A DNA stretch of 44,435 nucleotides, taken from assembly GCA_002720975.1 (NCBI GenBank), contig PBIX01000073.1:1-44435 (forward strand). The letters run 5' to 3'. The stretch is from Planctomycetota bacterium. Its GTDB lineage: Bacteria > Planctomycetota > UBA1135 > GCA-002686595. The position numbers and the translations under genes were made by a program. Below the pieces are notes generated by a model. The model made no database searches, was not told the DNA's origin, and saw only the letters and a program-made list of their open reading frames with translations. Numbering within the stretch: the first letter of the stretch is position 1; each line of letters starts with the position of its first letter. This document shows, piece by piece, positions 14,438-22,509 of the stretch.

Positions 14438-15733
14438 ACACCGCGACAGAGCATCCTCATCGCAATCACCCTCATCATCGCCGCTTGCGGGCAGGCTGAT
14501 TCGAACCGGGCTAGCGGGAGCGAGTCCGGCACCAGCTCGATTCCGACACCGCAGGGCGAAGACTTGAACGAGGCTCTCGATGACCTGATGGGGCTCCCGT
14601 ACGCGGGTTTCGTTGACGAGGAGGACGATGTGAAGGAGGGCCTCATCTCCTCCAGTGGCACTCGCTGGTATCGCGGCTACACACTCTACAGTCTCTACAG
14701 CGGTGGCATGGCCATGTTGGTGAATCCCCACGGGGACATCGTGCACCACTGGAGCACCCCCATGAGCGAGCGCTGGGCCCACACTGAATTGATGCCGAAC
14801 GGAGAACTCTTGACGGCGGGGATCGTCGCCCGAGAGGGAGCCCGTGACGAGGAAGTGGAAGGCGGCAACGACTTGGAGCGACGCTTTGCGCTACGCATGA
14901 AGTGGAACGGCGAGATTGTCTGGCGTGTGCACAACGCCGCGCACCACGAGATGACCCGGAACCCAGACGGTGGGCTCGTCACGCTTACGGCGCGCGGGCG
15001 TCGCACCAAGGTTGCGGGCGAGAAAGGGCGTTTGATCCGCGACAACGTCGTGACCTACCTGGACGAGGCCGGGCAGACGGTCCGGAACATCTCGCTGTAC
15101 AACATGATCGCCGCTGATTCCTTGATCTTCCCGCTTAAGACCTCGGCGCACAAAGAGGGTGACAAAGCACTGCGGGACTTGATCCACGCCAATGCCATCG
15201 AGTGGTTGAACCGCCCCGACCTCTACAGCCGCAGCCCGCTCTACGGACGGAACAACGTAGTTCTTTCGATGCGGCACCAGGACCGCATCGCGATCTTTGA
15301 TCTCGAGCAAGAGAAGTTGCTATGGGCCTGGGGTCTGGGTGAGATCTCCGGTCCGCACGACGTTCAGTTGCTAGAAAGTGGCAACCTGCTGCTCCTGGAC
15401 AACGGCGTAGAGAAGCGTCGATCGCGCGTGATCGAGGTCGATCCGGTCGAGAATCAGATCGTGTGGGAGTGGCAGGCCCCGACCGCGCGGGAATTCTTCA
15501 CGCGCACAAAGGGGGCGGTGCAGCGCCTGCCTAACGGTAACACCCTGGTCACCAACGCGGACCACGGCGAGATCTTCGAGATTGCACCCGACGGCGATGT
15601 CGTCTGGCGCTTCGTATCCCCGATGCGTAACGCGGAAGGCAAGCGCAGCACGCTTCATCGGGCCCGCCGTTTCGAGAGTGAGTTCATCGAGGACCTGATC
15701 TCGAAATACGGTGCGAACCCCTACGAGGGTTAG
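14435..15733 (+). CDS. Arylsulfotransferase (ASST)-like lipoprotein
   Basis: A 432-aa protein with a lipoprotein signal (hydrophobic run then I-A-A-C with Cys18). The remainder is a beta-propeller of ASST type, with repeated blade signatures such as GDIVHHWSTP, NGEIVWRVH, ENQIVWEWQAP and GDVVWRF. GPHDVQLLESGNLLLLDNG resembles the ASST block that carries a catalytic histidine, and LPNGNTLVTNADHGEIFEI follows. Arylsulfotransferases move sulfate from one phenol or sugar ester to another without PAPS. Whether this one transfers sulfate or is a binding propeller cannot be told. It directly follows the glycosyltransferase gene, and a strong hairpin lies after its stop. Confidence 0.8.
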   Translation: MTPRQSILIAITLIIAACGQADSNRASGSESGTSSIPTPQGEDLNEALDDLMGLPYAGFVDEEDDVKEGLISSSGTRWYRGYTLYSLYSGGMAMLVNPHGDIVHHWSTPMSERWAHTELMPNGELLTAGIVAREGARDEEVEGGNDLERRFALRMKWNGEIVWRVHNAAHHEMTRNPDGGLVTLTARGRRTKVAGEKGRLIRDNVVTYLDEAGQTVRNISLYNMIAADSLIFPLKTSAHKEGDKALRDLIHANAIEWLNRPDLYSRSPLYGRNNVVLSMRHQDRIAIFDLEQEKLLWAWGLGEISGPHDVQLLESGNLLLLDNGVEKRRSRVIEVDPVENQIVWEWQAPTAREFFTRTKGAVQRLPNGNTLVTNADHGEIFEIAPDGDVVWRFVSPMRNAEGKRSTLHRARRFESEFIEDLISKYGANPYEG

Positions 15734-15781
15734 CAGCCTCGCGACGAAGCCGAATATCCGTGGGCAAGGTGGGTGCGCTCG

Positions 15782-15821
15782 AACCGGGCCCAGGGGTGCC
15801 TTGTACACCCGGGGCCCGGTT
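15782..15821. terminator. Strong bidirectional hairpin between convergent genes
   Basis: AACCGGGCCC (15782-15791) and GGGCCCGGTT (15812-15821) pair perfectly over ten bases. An inner GGGTG/CACCC stem (15794-15798 with 15806-15810) continues it around a seven-base loop. It sits midway between the ends of the ASST-like and SPFH genes. Position and strength fit a two-way terminator, although the flanking T-run is poor. Confidence 0.65.
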
Positions 15822-15846
15822 GGGTTGACTTCCGCAGACCCGGTTG

Positions 15847-16920
15847 TCAGTCGCCCGAATCTTCGCCAACCAACATCTTCACGAGTCCGTCCACGTCGAG
15901 TATGGAGGGGATGGCAGGGTCGTTGGAGTTCAAGGTGACGCTCTCGAAGCGCAGATTCTCGGCCGCCAAACGCGCCAGGTAGATTCGCCCACCCAGGGTG
16001 TTCAGGGCCTGATTACGCAACTCATCGCGCAGGGCCTGGGCCTTGGTCATGGCCAATTCACCGTCCGCTACAGCCGTCTCGTAGTCTGCCTCAGCAGCGG
16101 CCCGGGTTTCTTGGTTGTATTTCTCGGCCTCGCCCTCGATGGACGCGATCTCCACTTCGTTCGACGAACTCGCTGACTGGAGCTTCTTGTCCCAGTCACC
16201 GCGTTTCTCTTTTTCCTGGGCGATGGTCGCAGCCGAGTATCCCTCCGTCAGCGCCTGCTTGTCCTCCACCTTGCGTTGGGCAGTGGCGAGCAGTTTTTGC
16301 TGTTGAGTCAACTGCTTCATGCGCAGTTTGTTCTCGTAGACCTCTGGGAAGTTCACGGCGCGGATCAAGAGCCCTTGAGGCACGAGGTGGACGGGGGCCA
16401 ACTCGGTAGTCAATGCTGGCAAAGCGCGCTCAACCAGTTCGAGACGCGTGTCCGTGTCATACACCTGTTCAGAGGAGAGTTGCGCCAGTTCCGCGCGCAG
16501 TACCTTGTTGACCGCCGTGTCGGCCATGGTCCGGTACTTGTCCTGGTTGCCATCCATGACAATCATGTGTCCCTCGCCAGCCTTGATCTTGTAAGTCACC
16601 GTGACGTCAAAGAAGGCGAAGTTGTTGTCCTTGGTGCGGATGTCAAGCACCGGGCGCTCCGTGCCCGAGCCCTTCCCGCTGGATTTTTGCGCGTAGGTCA
16701 AGAAGTGTGTGGTTCCATCGAGCTGGTGCCACTTGTGAACGCCCGTGATGCCTATGTGGAATCCCGTGTGGAAGTCCTCCCCCACGATTCCGCCACCCAG
16801 CATGTTCTGCTTGACGCCGATGGTTGCGGGTGGTACGCGCTCAAGCAGAGCGCTGGCCACGATGAAGAGCAGCATGACGGCCGCAAAGCAACCGACGAGG
16901 GTCTTGGCTAGTTTCTGCAT
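15847..16920 (-). CDS. SPFH/band 7 domain membrane protein (second of pair)
   Basis: A 357-aa protein with an N-terminal membrane helix (about 8-27) and an SPFH domain from about 30 to 190, including the start VPPATIGVKQNMLGG. A long Lys/Glu/Ala-rich coiled coil (about 195-300) follows, rich in EKEKRGD- and EAEKY-like heptads. This is the stomatin/HflC/flotillin layout: such proteins form large ring or cage assemblies in the membrane and often steer proteases or shape membrane domains. Its start overlaps the upstream SPFH gene stop by one base (TGATG), so the two are co-translated and probably form a hetero-oligomer like HflK-HflC, although sequence similarity to HflKC proper is not obvious. 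No protease gene is adjacent. Confidence 0.85.
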   Translation of the reverse strand: MQKLAKTLVGCFAAVMLLFIVASALLERVPPATIGVKQNMLGGGIVGEDFHTGFHIGITGVHKWHQLDGTTHFLTYAQKSSGKGSGTERPVLDIRTKDNNFAFFDVTVTYKIKAGEGHMIVMDGNQDKYRTMADTAVNKVLRAELAQLSSEQVYDTDTRLELVERALPALTTELAPVHLVPQGLLIRAVNFPEVYENKLRMKQLTQQQKLLATAQRKVEDKQALTEGYSAATIAQEKEKRGDWDKKLQSASSSNEVEIASIEGEAEKYNQETRAAAEADYETAVADGELAMTKAQALRDELRNQALNTLGGRIYLARLAAENLRFESVTLNSNDPAIPSILDVDGLVKMLVGEDSGD

Positions 16921-18020
16921 CAGTTGCCCCTCCCTTCGTCAGCGGATCCGGCCATCGCATCCATCCCCTTGGCGTCAACGTGTTCGAGTCGTGTGGGTTG
17001 TGGATCACGGCTATATGGAACGAGCGTGAAGTCGATGCTGGTCAGCTTCTTGACCAGCGCTTCCCTTACCACCACGTCGCCCTTCAACTCCAGGGCCTTG
17101 GCCTGACTTGCGAGGCCCTCAGCCTCTTTCGAGTAGCGGGCCACGAGACCGCGTGCCTCTTCGGTCTTACCGGCTTTGCTGGCGGCGCCCTCCAGTCTGC
17201 GGCGCGCCGCATAGGCATCGGCACCACGCTCCACCCGGATTCTCTGCCGCTCCGACTCGAGGAGCTCTTTTTTCAGTTCGCCCGTCAGTTCGGCCATCTC
17301 CACGCTCTTTTGGCGCTCCACCGCGGCGAGCTTCTGATCACGCTCCTCCACAAGCTGGTCCAGAACAACCTCCAGACGCTCGACTTCCTGGTCGGCGGAC
17401 TTGCGGTCCTCGATGGCCTGCTCGTAGGCCTTGTCGAACTTGGGGGTAGGCGTGCCGATCAGCACGACCTCGATACCGTGTGGCTCAAGGGCCACGTTCA
17501 GGCGCCGCTTGCACTCGGCCTGGGCCTGCAGGAAAACCGTGGGGTTGGCCGCTTCGACGGGAGTGAAGCGTCCAAACTCATCGCGCAAGATTGATCGGGC
17601 ATGAGCCTTCACCCACTCCTCCTTGTAACGCTCGCCAGGGCCGGAGTCCTGCAGCAGAGTCGTCACCATCTCCGGCCTGACCTGGTATTGAATTGGCATC
17701 TCTTCGAAGTAGAAGCTCGAGCCATCGCTGGCACGCACCGTCAACTGTGGTACATGGTTGGAGTCCTTGTAAGTGCCCCCCTTCATGAGAAACTCCTGCA
17801 TGCTGCGATCGAAGATGAAGACCTCTTCGATGAAGGGCAGGTAGAAGCAGTAGCCGGGGGTAAGGACCGGGCGCTCGGCGCCTGAGATGTAGTTCACCAC
17901 TACAGCCACCTCCTTGGTGCCCACATTTGCCACCCCCAGCCGTCCAGTGATGGCCATGAGTGCCAGGAGGCCTGCGGCCATGCTGATGAGAACGGCGCTG
18001 AGCACCTTGGGGGAGAGCAT
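16920..18020 (-). CDS. SPFH/band 7 domain membrane protein (first of pair)
   Basis: A 366-aa SPFH protein. A membrane helix lies at about 5-27, followed by an SPFH domain (GTKEVAVVVNYISGAERPVL at its start, then LTPGYCFYLPFIEEV). A long coiled coil (about 215-310) carries DQEVERLEVVLDQLVEERDQ-type heptads. I chose the ATG at 18020 because GGAGG lies exactly seven bases upstream and it places the helix at the N-terminus. An ATG at 18095 with a weaker GGAA is the alternative and would add 25 polar residues. It is the first gene of the SPFH pair and divergent from the ureohydrolase gene. Confidence 0.83.
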   Translation of the reverse strand: MLSPKVLSAVLISMAAGLLALMAITGRLGVANVGTKEVAVVVNYISGAERPVLTPGYCFYLPFIEEVFIFDRSMQEFLMKGGTYKDSNHVPQLTVRASDGSSFYFEEMPIQYQVRPEMVTTLLQDSGPGERYKEEWVKAHARSILRDEFGRFTPVEAANPTVFLQAQAECKRRLNVALEPHGIEVVLIGTPTPKFDKAYEQAIEDRKSADQEVERLEVVLDQLVEERDQKLAAVERQKSVEMAELTGELKKELLESERQRIRVERGADAYAARRRLEGAASKAGKTEEARGLVARYSKEAEGLASQAKALELKGDVVVREALVKKLTSIDFTLVPYSRDPQPTRLEHVDAKGMDAMAGSADEGRGN

Positions 18021-18266
18021 CTTGATGCCTCCGTCACGGGGCTCTTGGGGGTCGGGATGGGTGGAGCGTCCGTCCACGTCGATAGTTCTTGCCATGGTGA
18101 ATTCCGGGGGAAACAGTGCGGTGGTCGACTCCGTACCCACGGAGCGCCTGCCCATTCAACGCTTCTTTGGCTACATTGCTAGGTCTAGCCCAGATCCGTG
18201 CTGAAGTGCCGTCCGGGAATGCCACGGCACCTTGCGCTACGCCCCCCAAGGTGGAACCCTGAGCCT

Positions 18267-19337
18267 GTGACCAACGCCTTTGATCCCGACGCGCCCGCCC
18301 CCCCGGGCAGCGGACTGTTTGGCCTGGGTTCCCCCCTGGAGAAGGCGGCCGTACGGGTCCTCCCGGTCCCCTTCGAGGCCACCACAAGCTACCGCAGAGG
18401 TACGGCGGGGGGGCCCCTCGCCATCGAGGCAGCCAGTCACCAAGTGGATCTGCATGACCGCCAGACGGGCAGGCCCTATGAGAGTGGCATCCACTTGGCC
18501 CAGGTCGCACCAGAGGTGGTCGCCTGGAATGAGGAGGCCTCCGCTCTGGCGCAACGCCTGCACGCTCAGGAGGACTCATCCGCCGAGCGCGAGACCATGC
18601 TCGCGCGGGTCAACGCCATTGGCGCCGAGCTGAACACCTTTGTGTTCGATCGGACCCGCGAGAGCCTGAACCAAGGACAGCTGCCTGTCACCCTCGGTGG
18701 TGACCACTCCGTTCCCTACGGCGCGATCATGGCGTGCGCCGAGGAACACCCAGGCATGGGTCTGCTGCACTTCGATGCCCACGCGGATCTGCGCGACAGC
18801 TACGAGGGTTTCACCTGGTCTCATGCGTCGGTTCTGCACAACGTGATTGGCGGAGCTGCCGATCTGGGTCAGATCGTCCAGGTGGGCGTGCGCGATCTGG
18901 GGGAATCCGAGGCACGGGCGATAGAGAAAAGCGGCGGCGCTATCCACACCGTGTTCGACGATCAATGGGCTCGCACCCGGTTGGATGGATTGAGCCTACG
19001 AGAGCTTGTACGCCGCAGCCTCGATCGCTTGCCACCCGAGGTCTACGTGACCTTTGACGTGGATGGGCTCGACCCGAGCCTGTGCCCACAAACCGGCACC
19101 CCTGTACCCGGTGGCTTGACCTGGCACGAGGCCATGCTCTGGCTGGAAGAGCTCACCAATTCAGGTCGCCGAATCGTGGGCCTCGATCTGTGTGAAGTGA
19201 GCCCCGGGCCCCATGGCGATTTGACAGGCCAGAGCTGGGATGCCGCCGTCGGGGCTCGCCTGCTCTACCGGCTGATCGGCACGGCACTTCTCACGCGCGG
19301 TAAGGGGTCCAGGGAGTCACTCACTGGCCCAGACTGA
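18267..19337 (+). CDS. Agmatinase/arginase family ureohydrolase
   Basis: A 356-aa binuclear-manganese ureohydrolase. Metal-binding blocks appear in order: LGGDHSVPYG, HFDAHADLRD, a SHAS in place of the more common SHGT, and FDVDGLDPSLCPQTGTPVPGG. GLDLCEVSPG follows. The N-terminus FDPDAPAPPGSGLFGL resembles the formiminoglutamase/agmatinase subgroup. It should release urea (or formamide) from a guanidino or formimino substrate; agmatine, arginine or formiminoglutamate cannot be separated by eye. The start is uncertain: GTG 18267 is preferred because it begins just before the conserved FDP block, with ATG 18219 and GTG 18198 as alternatives. Its end overlaps the convergent exchanger by 17 bases. 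Confidence 0.85.
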   Translation: MTNAFDPDAPAPPGSGLFGLGSPLEKAAVRVLPVPFEATTSYRRGTAGGPLAIEAASHQVDLHDRQTGRPYESGIHLAQVAPEVVAWNEEASALAQRLHAQEDSSAERETMLARVNAIGAELNTFVFDRTRESLNQGQLPVTLGGDHSVPYGAIMACAEEHPGMGLLHFDAHADLRDSYEGFTWSHASVLHNVIGGAADLGQIVQVGVRDLGESEARAIEKSGGAIHTVFDDQWARTRLDGLSLRELVRRSLDRLPPEVYVTFDVDGLDPSLCPQTGTPVPGGLTWHEAMLWLEELTNSGRRIVGLDLCEVSPGPHGDLTGQSWDAAVGARLLYRLIGTALLTRGKGSRESLTGPD

Positions 19338-20289
19338 TGTAGATCAGATAGGCCGCGTAACACGAGAGCAGAAGGAGTCCGGGCAGCTTGCCCACAATGG
19401 TGTTTGCCTTGCCGAGACCTAGCGAGGGCAGGACCAAGAGCAGAACCGTAAACCCCACGCAGAGGGGAAAGTCCCGACTCAGGGCAAGATTTATCTGCTC
19501 GCCCCCTCCAAAGGGGCTCAAGGTCCCTGCCACGCCCGTGACGGCCAGGGTGTTGAACACGTTGCTCCCGAACACGTTGCCCAAGCTCATGTCGGCATCC
19601 CCTCGCCGGACACTGGTCAGACAAGCGAACAGCTCAGGTAGAGAGGAGCCAAGAGCGAGGATCGTCAAACCCAGAAAAGTGTCGCCCATGTCCAACCTCT
19701 CGGCAACGCGCGTGCCAGCCCACATGACAGCCTCAGCGCCCGCATAGATCACGCCGCTGCCAACCAACACCAACCGCCATGGGGCCCCCCTGCCCTTCGT
19801 CGGAGCCTGCGTGTCGGTCGAGGAGTCAGCCGCTTTCCGGTCTCGCCCCCTGAACAGATGCACGTAGTGGGTGACAAAAGCGCCGAGCAGCAACAAGGCC
19901 TCCAGTCGCCCTAGTTCTCCGTCGGCCAGCAGAACCCAGAGCAGAACCAAGGATCCCAAGAGCCAAAAGCCCTCGCCCAATAGGCGTCTGCGGCTGAAGA
20001 CAGCGGGCAGGATGAGGGCTGCGGTACCCATGACCATCCCGATGTTGGCCATGTTGGATCCGAGGACGTTGCCCAGACTTGCCGCCGGCCGCCCCTTCAC
20101 TGCGGCCATGGCCGACACGGCTACTTCGGGAAGAGACGTCCCCCAGGCCACGATGGTGAGACCGACAACGAAGGGTGCAACGCCCCAGCGCCGGCCAAGG
20201 ACAGATCCCCCCTCCACCAGCCACCCCGAGCCCTTGGCCAGAAGGACGAAACCCAGCACCACCCCCAGCAAGTCAAGAACCCAGCTCAT
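19321..20289 (-). CDS. Calcium/sodium exchanger (CaCA family, YrbG-like)
   Basis: A 322-aa protein with about ten membrane helices arranged as two inverted halves. The alpha-repeats are plain: VGLTIVAWGTSLPEVAVS with GNVLGSNMANIG in the first half, and GLTILALGSSLPELFACL with GNVFGSNVFNTLAVTG in the second. The acidic residues in the two LPE motifs and the Asn residues of GSN coordinate the exchanged ions in this family. It should extrude Ca2+ (or a similar cation) using Na+ or H+. A hydrophilic loop near residues 145-165 joins the halves. TAGGAT lies nine bases before the start with no Shine-Dalgarno sequence, suggesting a leaderless mRNA. Confidence 0.92.
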   Translation of the reverse strand: MSWVLDLLGVVLGFVLLAKGSGWLVEGGSVLGRRWGVAPFVVGLTIVAWGTSLPEVAVSAMAAVKGRPAASLGNVLGSNMANIGMVMGTAALILPAVFSRRRLLGEGFWLLGSLVLLWVLLADGELGRLEALLLLGAFVTHYVHLFRGRDRKAADSSTDTQAPTKGRGAPWRLVLVGSGVIYAGAEAVMWAGTRVAERLDMGDTFLGLTILALGSSLPELFACLTSVRRGDADMSLGNVFGSNVFNTLAVTGVAGTLSPFGGGEQINLALSRDFPLCVGFTVLLLVLPSLGLGKANTIVGKLPGLLLLSCYAAYLIYISLGQ

Positions 20290-20298
20290 CGGGGCGAG

Positions 20299-20304
20299 AT
20301 CCTA
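20299..20304 (-). promoter_or_regulatory. -10-like TAGGAT before the exchanger gene
   Basis: TAGGAT on the minus strand ends nine bases before the ATG at 20289, predicting a start of transcription about two bases upstream of the codon. No clear -35. Confidence 0.28.
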
Positions 20305-20333
20305 CCCTCTCCAGACTCCTCGTTGCCCGCGGT

Positions 20334-20362
20334 TTGGTCTCTCGCCCTTGACGGTCCATAAT
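20334..20362 (+). promoter_or_regulatory. Promoter of the amidotransferase-aroB operon
   Basis: TTGGTC (20334-20339), a 17-base spacer and CATAAT (20357-20362) form a sigma-70-like promoter. The predicted first transcribed base falls on the A of the ATG at 20369, so the operon mRNA would be leaderless, which agrees with the absence of a Shine-Dalgarno sequence. Confidence 0.42.
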
Positions 20363-20368
20363 GGCGAC

Positions 20369-21112
20369 ATGTCCCGTACCCCCCTGATCGCTGTGAACGG
20401 CCTGCTCGAAGCCGAGGGATCCCCGAGCCTGCGCCTGCACAATCGATACGTTGCGCCCCTACTGGAGGCGGGCGCCGTAGCCCTGGCGATCCCCCCCCTG
20501 GGCTCACCAGAACAATGGAACGCCCTTCTGGGGCGGGTCGATGGCCTGCTCCTCACCGGGGGCGACGATTTTGATGCCCAGCGTCTGGGGCTGGGAGAGA
20601 CCCACGCCACGGCCGTGATCACACCTCCCGAGAAACAGGACCAGGATCTGCACCTGGCTCGCAGGGCCCTTGCGACAGGCCTGCCGGTCCTCGGAATCTG
20701 CTACGGCATGCAGCTCTTGGGGATCGCTGGAGGCGCGGACCTCCTGCAGCACCTTCCTGAGGACCGACCAGAAGGTCAGGAGCACAGCGGAGGCGTCCAG
20801 CACGGTGTCCGGATCAAAACCGACTCGAAACTCGCATCCGCGATGGGGGTAGGCTCACAAGAGGTTCAGGTCGTCTCGCGTCACCATCAGGCCCTCGAGC
20901 GGGTGCCCGACCCCTGGGTTGCGGTAGGCTGGGACTCAGAGGGACTGATCGAAGCCATCGAGCACTCTGAGCACCCCTTCGCCGTGGGCGTGCAGTGGCA
21001 CCCTGAACTGGCAGGCCCCGGACACTCCCCACACACCGACCTCTTCCGCTCCTTCATAGCGGCAGCCGAAGACCACACCCCAACCAAGTCACTCCAGGTC
21101 CAGCCCTCATGA
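20369..21112 (+). CDS. Class-I glutamine-amidotransferase-like hydrolase (PuuD family)
   Basis: A 247-aa protein of the gamma-glutamyl-GABA hydrolase family. Signatures are DGLLLTGGDDFDA, the nucleophile elbow LGICYGMQLL with Cys111, and VQWHPEL with His211 and Glu213 completing the triad. Such enzymes cleave gamma-glutamyl amides, as in putrescine breakdown. No other putrescine pathway gene is next to it, though a ureohydrolase lies 1 kb away. The open frame extends back to 19871 across the antisense exchanger gene; the ATG at 20369 is the sensible start. Its stop overlaps the next gene as ATGA, making it the first of a four-gene operon that includes aroB. Confidence 0.85.
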   Translation: MSRTPLIAVNGLLEAEGSPSLRLHNRYVAPLLEAGAVALAIPPLGSPEQWNALLGRVDGLLLTGGDDFDAQRLGLGETHATAVITPPEKQDQDLHLARRALATGLPVLGICYGMQLLGIAGGADLLQHLPEDRPEGQEHSGGVQHGVRIKTDSKLASAMGVGSQEVQVVSRHHQALERVPDPWVAVGWDSEGLIEAIEHSEHPFAVGVQWHPELAGPGHSPHTDLFRSFIAAAEDHTPTKSLQVQPS

Positions 21113-22509
21113 AACCCGGCATTCCCTCCTCCATGGGCAAGAAGATGACCCTGGAGGAAGCACAAGAGCTCGCACGCCGCGACAAGCGGCGCCTGTTGCT
21201 CATGGGTGGAGGCGCGATCGCCTTGGCGGCGTTCTACGTATTTGCCCGAATGAACGAAGAAGGCCAGGGTACCGGCGGATCGCTACCCGGAAGCCAGAAC
21301 GCTGAGGTTCCTCTCGAGCCCGCCGTCGAGACCATCCCCTTCGATCAAGCGGACCTGCTGGCCAGCATCCTGGACGGCACGCCCGAGGAGCGCCTCAACG
21401 TCAGCAATGAAGCTCTGACTGCGCTGCTCTACTACACCAAGCTCCTCACACGAAGGAACTACGAGGCGTTGGGTATCGAGGACCTCGATGAGGATCGCTG
21501 CAAAACCATCTCTGCTGACCCGGGCAGCGCGCGCGTCGCGCCACTGCGAGCCCGAGGGCAGGTCGAGGCGTATTCGAGCCGCCAGCGGGCAGGAGCCAAG
21601 TTCACCGAGTTCTATGGAACCCTTGCTCTCGATGGAGGCGGGCATGCCCACTTTGCCTTCATGACGCCTCCGGATGATGCGCCCCGAATCGGGGAATACC
21701 TGATGGTCGAAGGCGTGCTGGTTCAGATGCTGCGAGCAGAGACCCTCGACGGATTTGTGGATGCGCCATTGCTCGCCTCGCGCACGGCGACCCGGTCCAC
21801 CCCGCCCACGGCTCTACTCGACTCACAGGCCCTGCGTCTCGCTCTGTTCAAAGGTGTCAAGGACGATGAGATCGAGGACGTCTCCGGCCTCCCCCGAGAA
21901 CCCTTGGATCAACTTCTGCTCTACGCTCGAGAAAACAGCGCAACCGAAGATTGGGAGGCGGCCACCGAACTCAACAACCAGGCTCTCAATGGAATCCTGC
22001 AGGGAGGCGAGGCGTTTCGCGGTATCCCATTCCGCATCCCCGTCAGCGGCAACCTGGGTTCCTGGACCGAGCGTGCCGATGAGAACGGCCTGCGCCTGGA
22101 CACCATGACCCACGGGTGGATCGGGAATTTTGGCTGGACCGGAGCCACCGGCGTGATCCAGTGGGTTGCCCCCTTCAATCAGCCCGAGCTTGACCAGCGG
22201 TACGGTGGAGCGCGACTCGTGACGGCCAAGGGCTACTTCTTCAAGAACATCTACTACCTCAAGCAAGATCAGAGCCCGCATCGCGCGCCCCTGTTCGTGT
22301 TGAGCGAGGTGACCCCGTTCATTCCGGTGCACGACCCGACGCCCTCCTACATCATGTACGGCGTCTTGGGCGTCACCCTGTTGATGGTTGCCCTGGTGGT
22401 GTTTCTCTTGCGTCGAGACAAGATTGCAGCCGAGCAATTGAGGCAGGACTTCGTGCGTCGCCGCAAGGCACGGGCCGAGAACAAGCGGGCCAGCGCGGAG
22501 ACGTCTTGA
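21109..22509 (+). CDS. Unknown bitopic membrane protein
   Basis: A 466-aa protein I do not recognise. A basic N-terminus is followed by one membrane helix (about 27-46), a large extracytoplasmic region (about 50-405), a second helix (about 408-430) and a basic cytoplasmic tail rich in Arg/Lys (RRRKARAENKRAS). The outer region may hold two related beta-rich modules: the first includes FTEFYGTLALDGGGHAHFAF and IGEYLMVEGVLVQML, the second GWIGNFGWTGATGVIQWV and ARLVTAKGYFFKNIYYLKQD. The latter block recalls hypothetical proteins of planctomycetes. The ATG overlaps the amidotransferase stop (ATGA), and the gene ends inside the aroB start (TTGA). Being sandwiched between two enzymes suggests only shared expression. 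Confidence 0.75.
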   Translation: MKPGIPSSMGKKMTLEEAQELARRDKRRLLLMGGGAIALAAFYVFARMNEEGQGTGGSLPGSQNAEVPLEPAVETIPFDQADLLASILDGTPEERLNVSNEALTALLYYTKLLTRRNYEALGIEDLDEDRCKTISADPGSARVAPLRARGQVEAYSSRQRAGAKFTEFYGTLALDGGGHAHFAFMTPPDDAPRIGEYLMVEGVLVQMLRAETLDGFVDAPLLASRTATRSTPPTALLDSQALRLALFKGVKDDEIEDVSGLPREPLDQLLLYARENSATEDWEAATELNNQALNGILQGGEAFRGIPFRIPVSGNLGSWTERADENGLRLDTMTHGWIGNFGWTGATGVIQWVAPFNQPELDQRYGGARLVTAKGYFFKNIYYLKQDQSPHRAPLFVLSEVTPFIPVHDPTPSYIMYGVLGVTLLMVALVVFLLRRDKIAAEQLRQDFVRRRKARAENKRASAETS

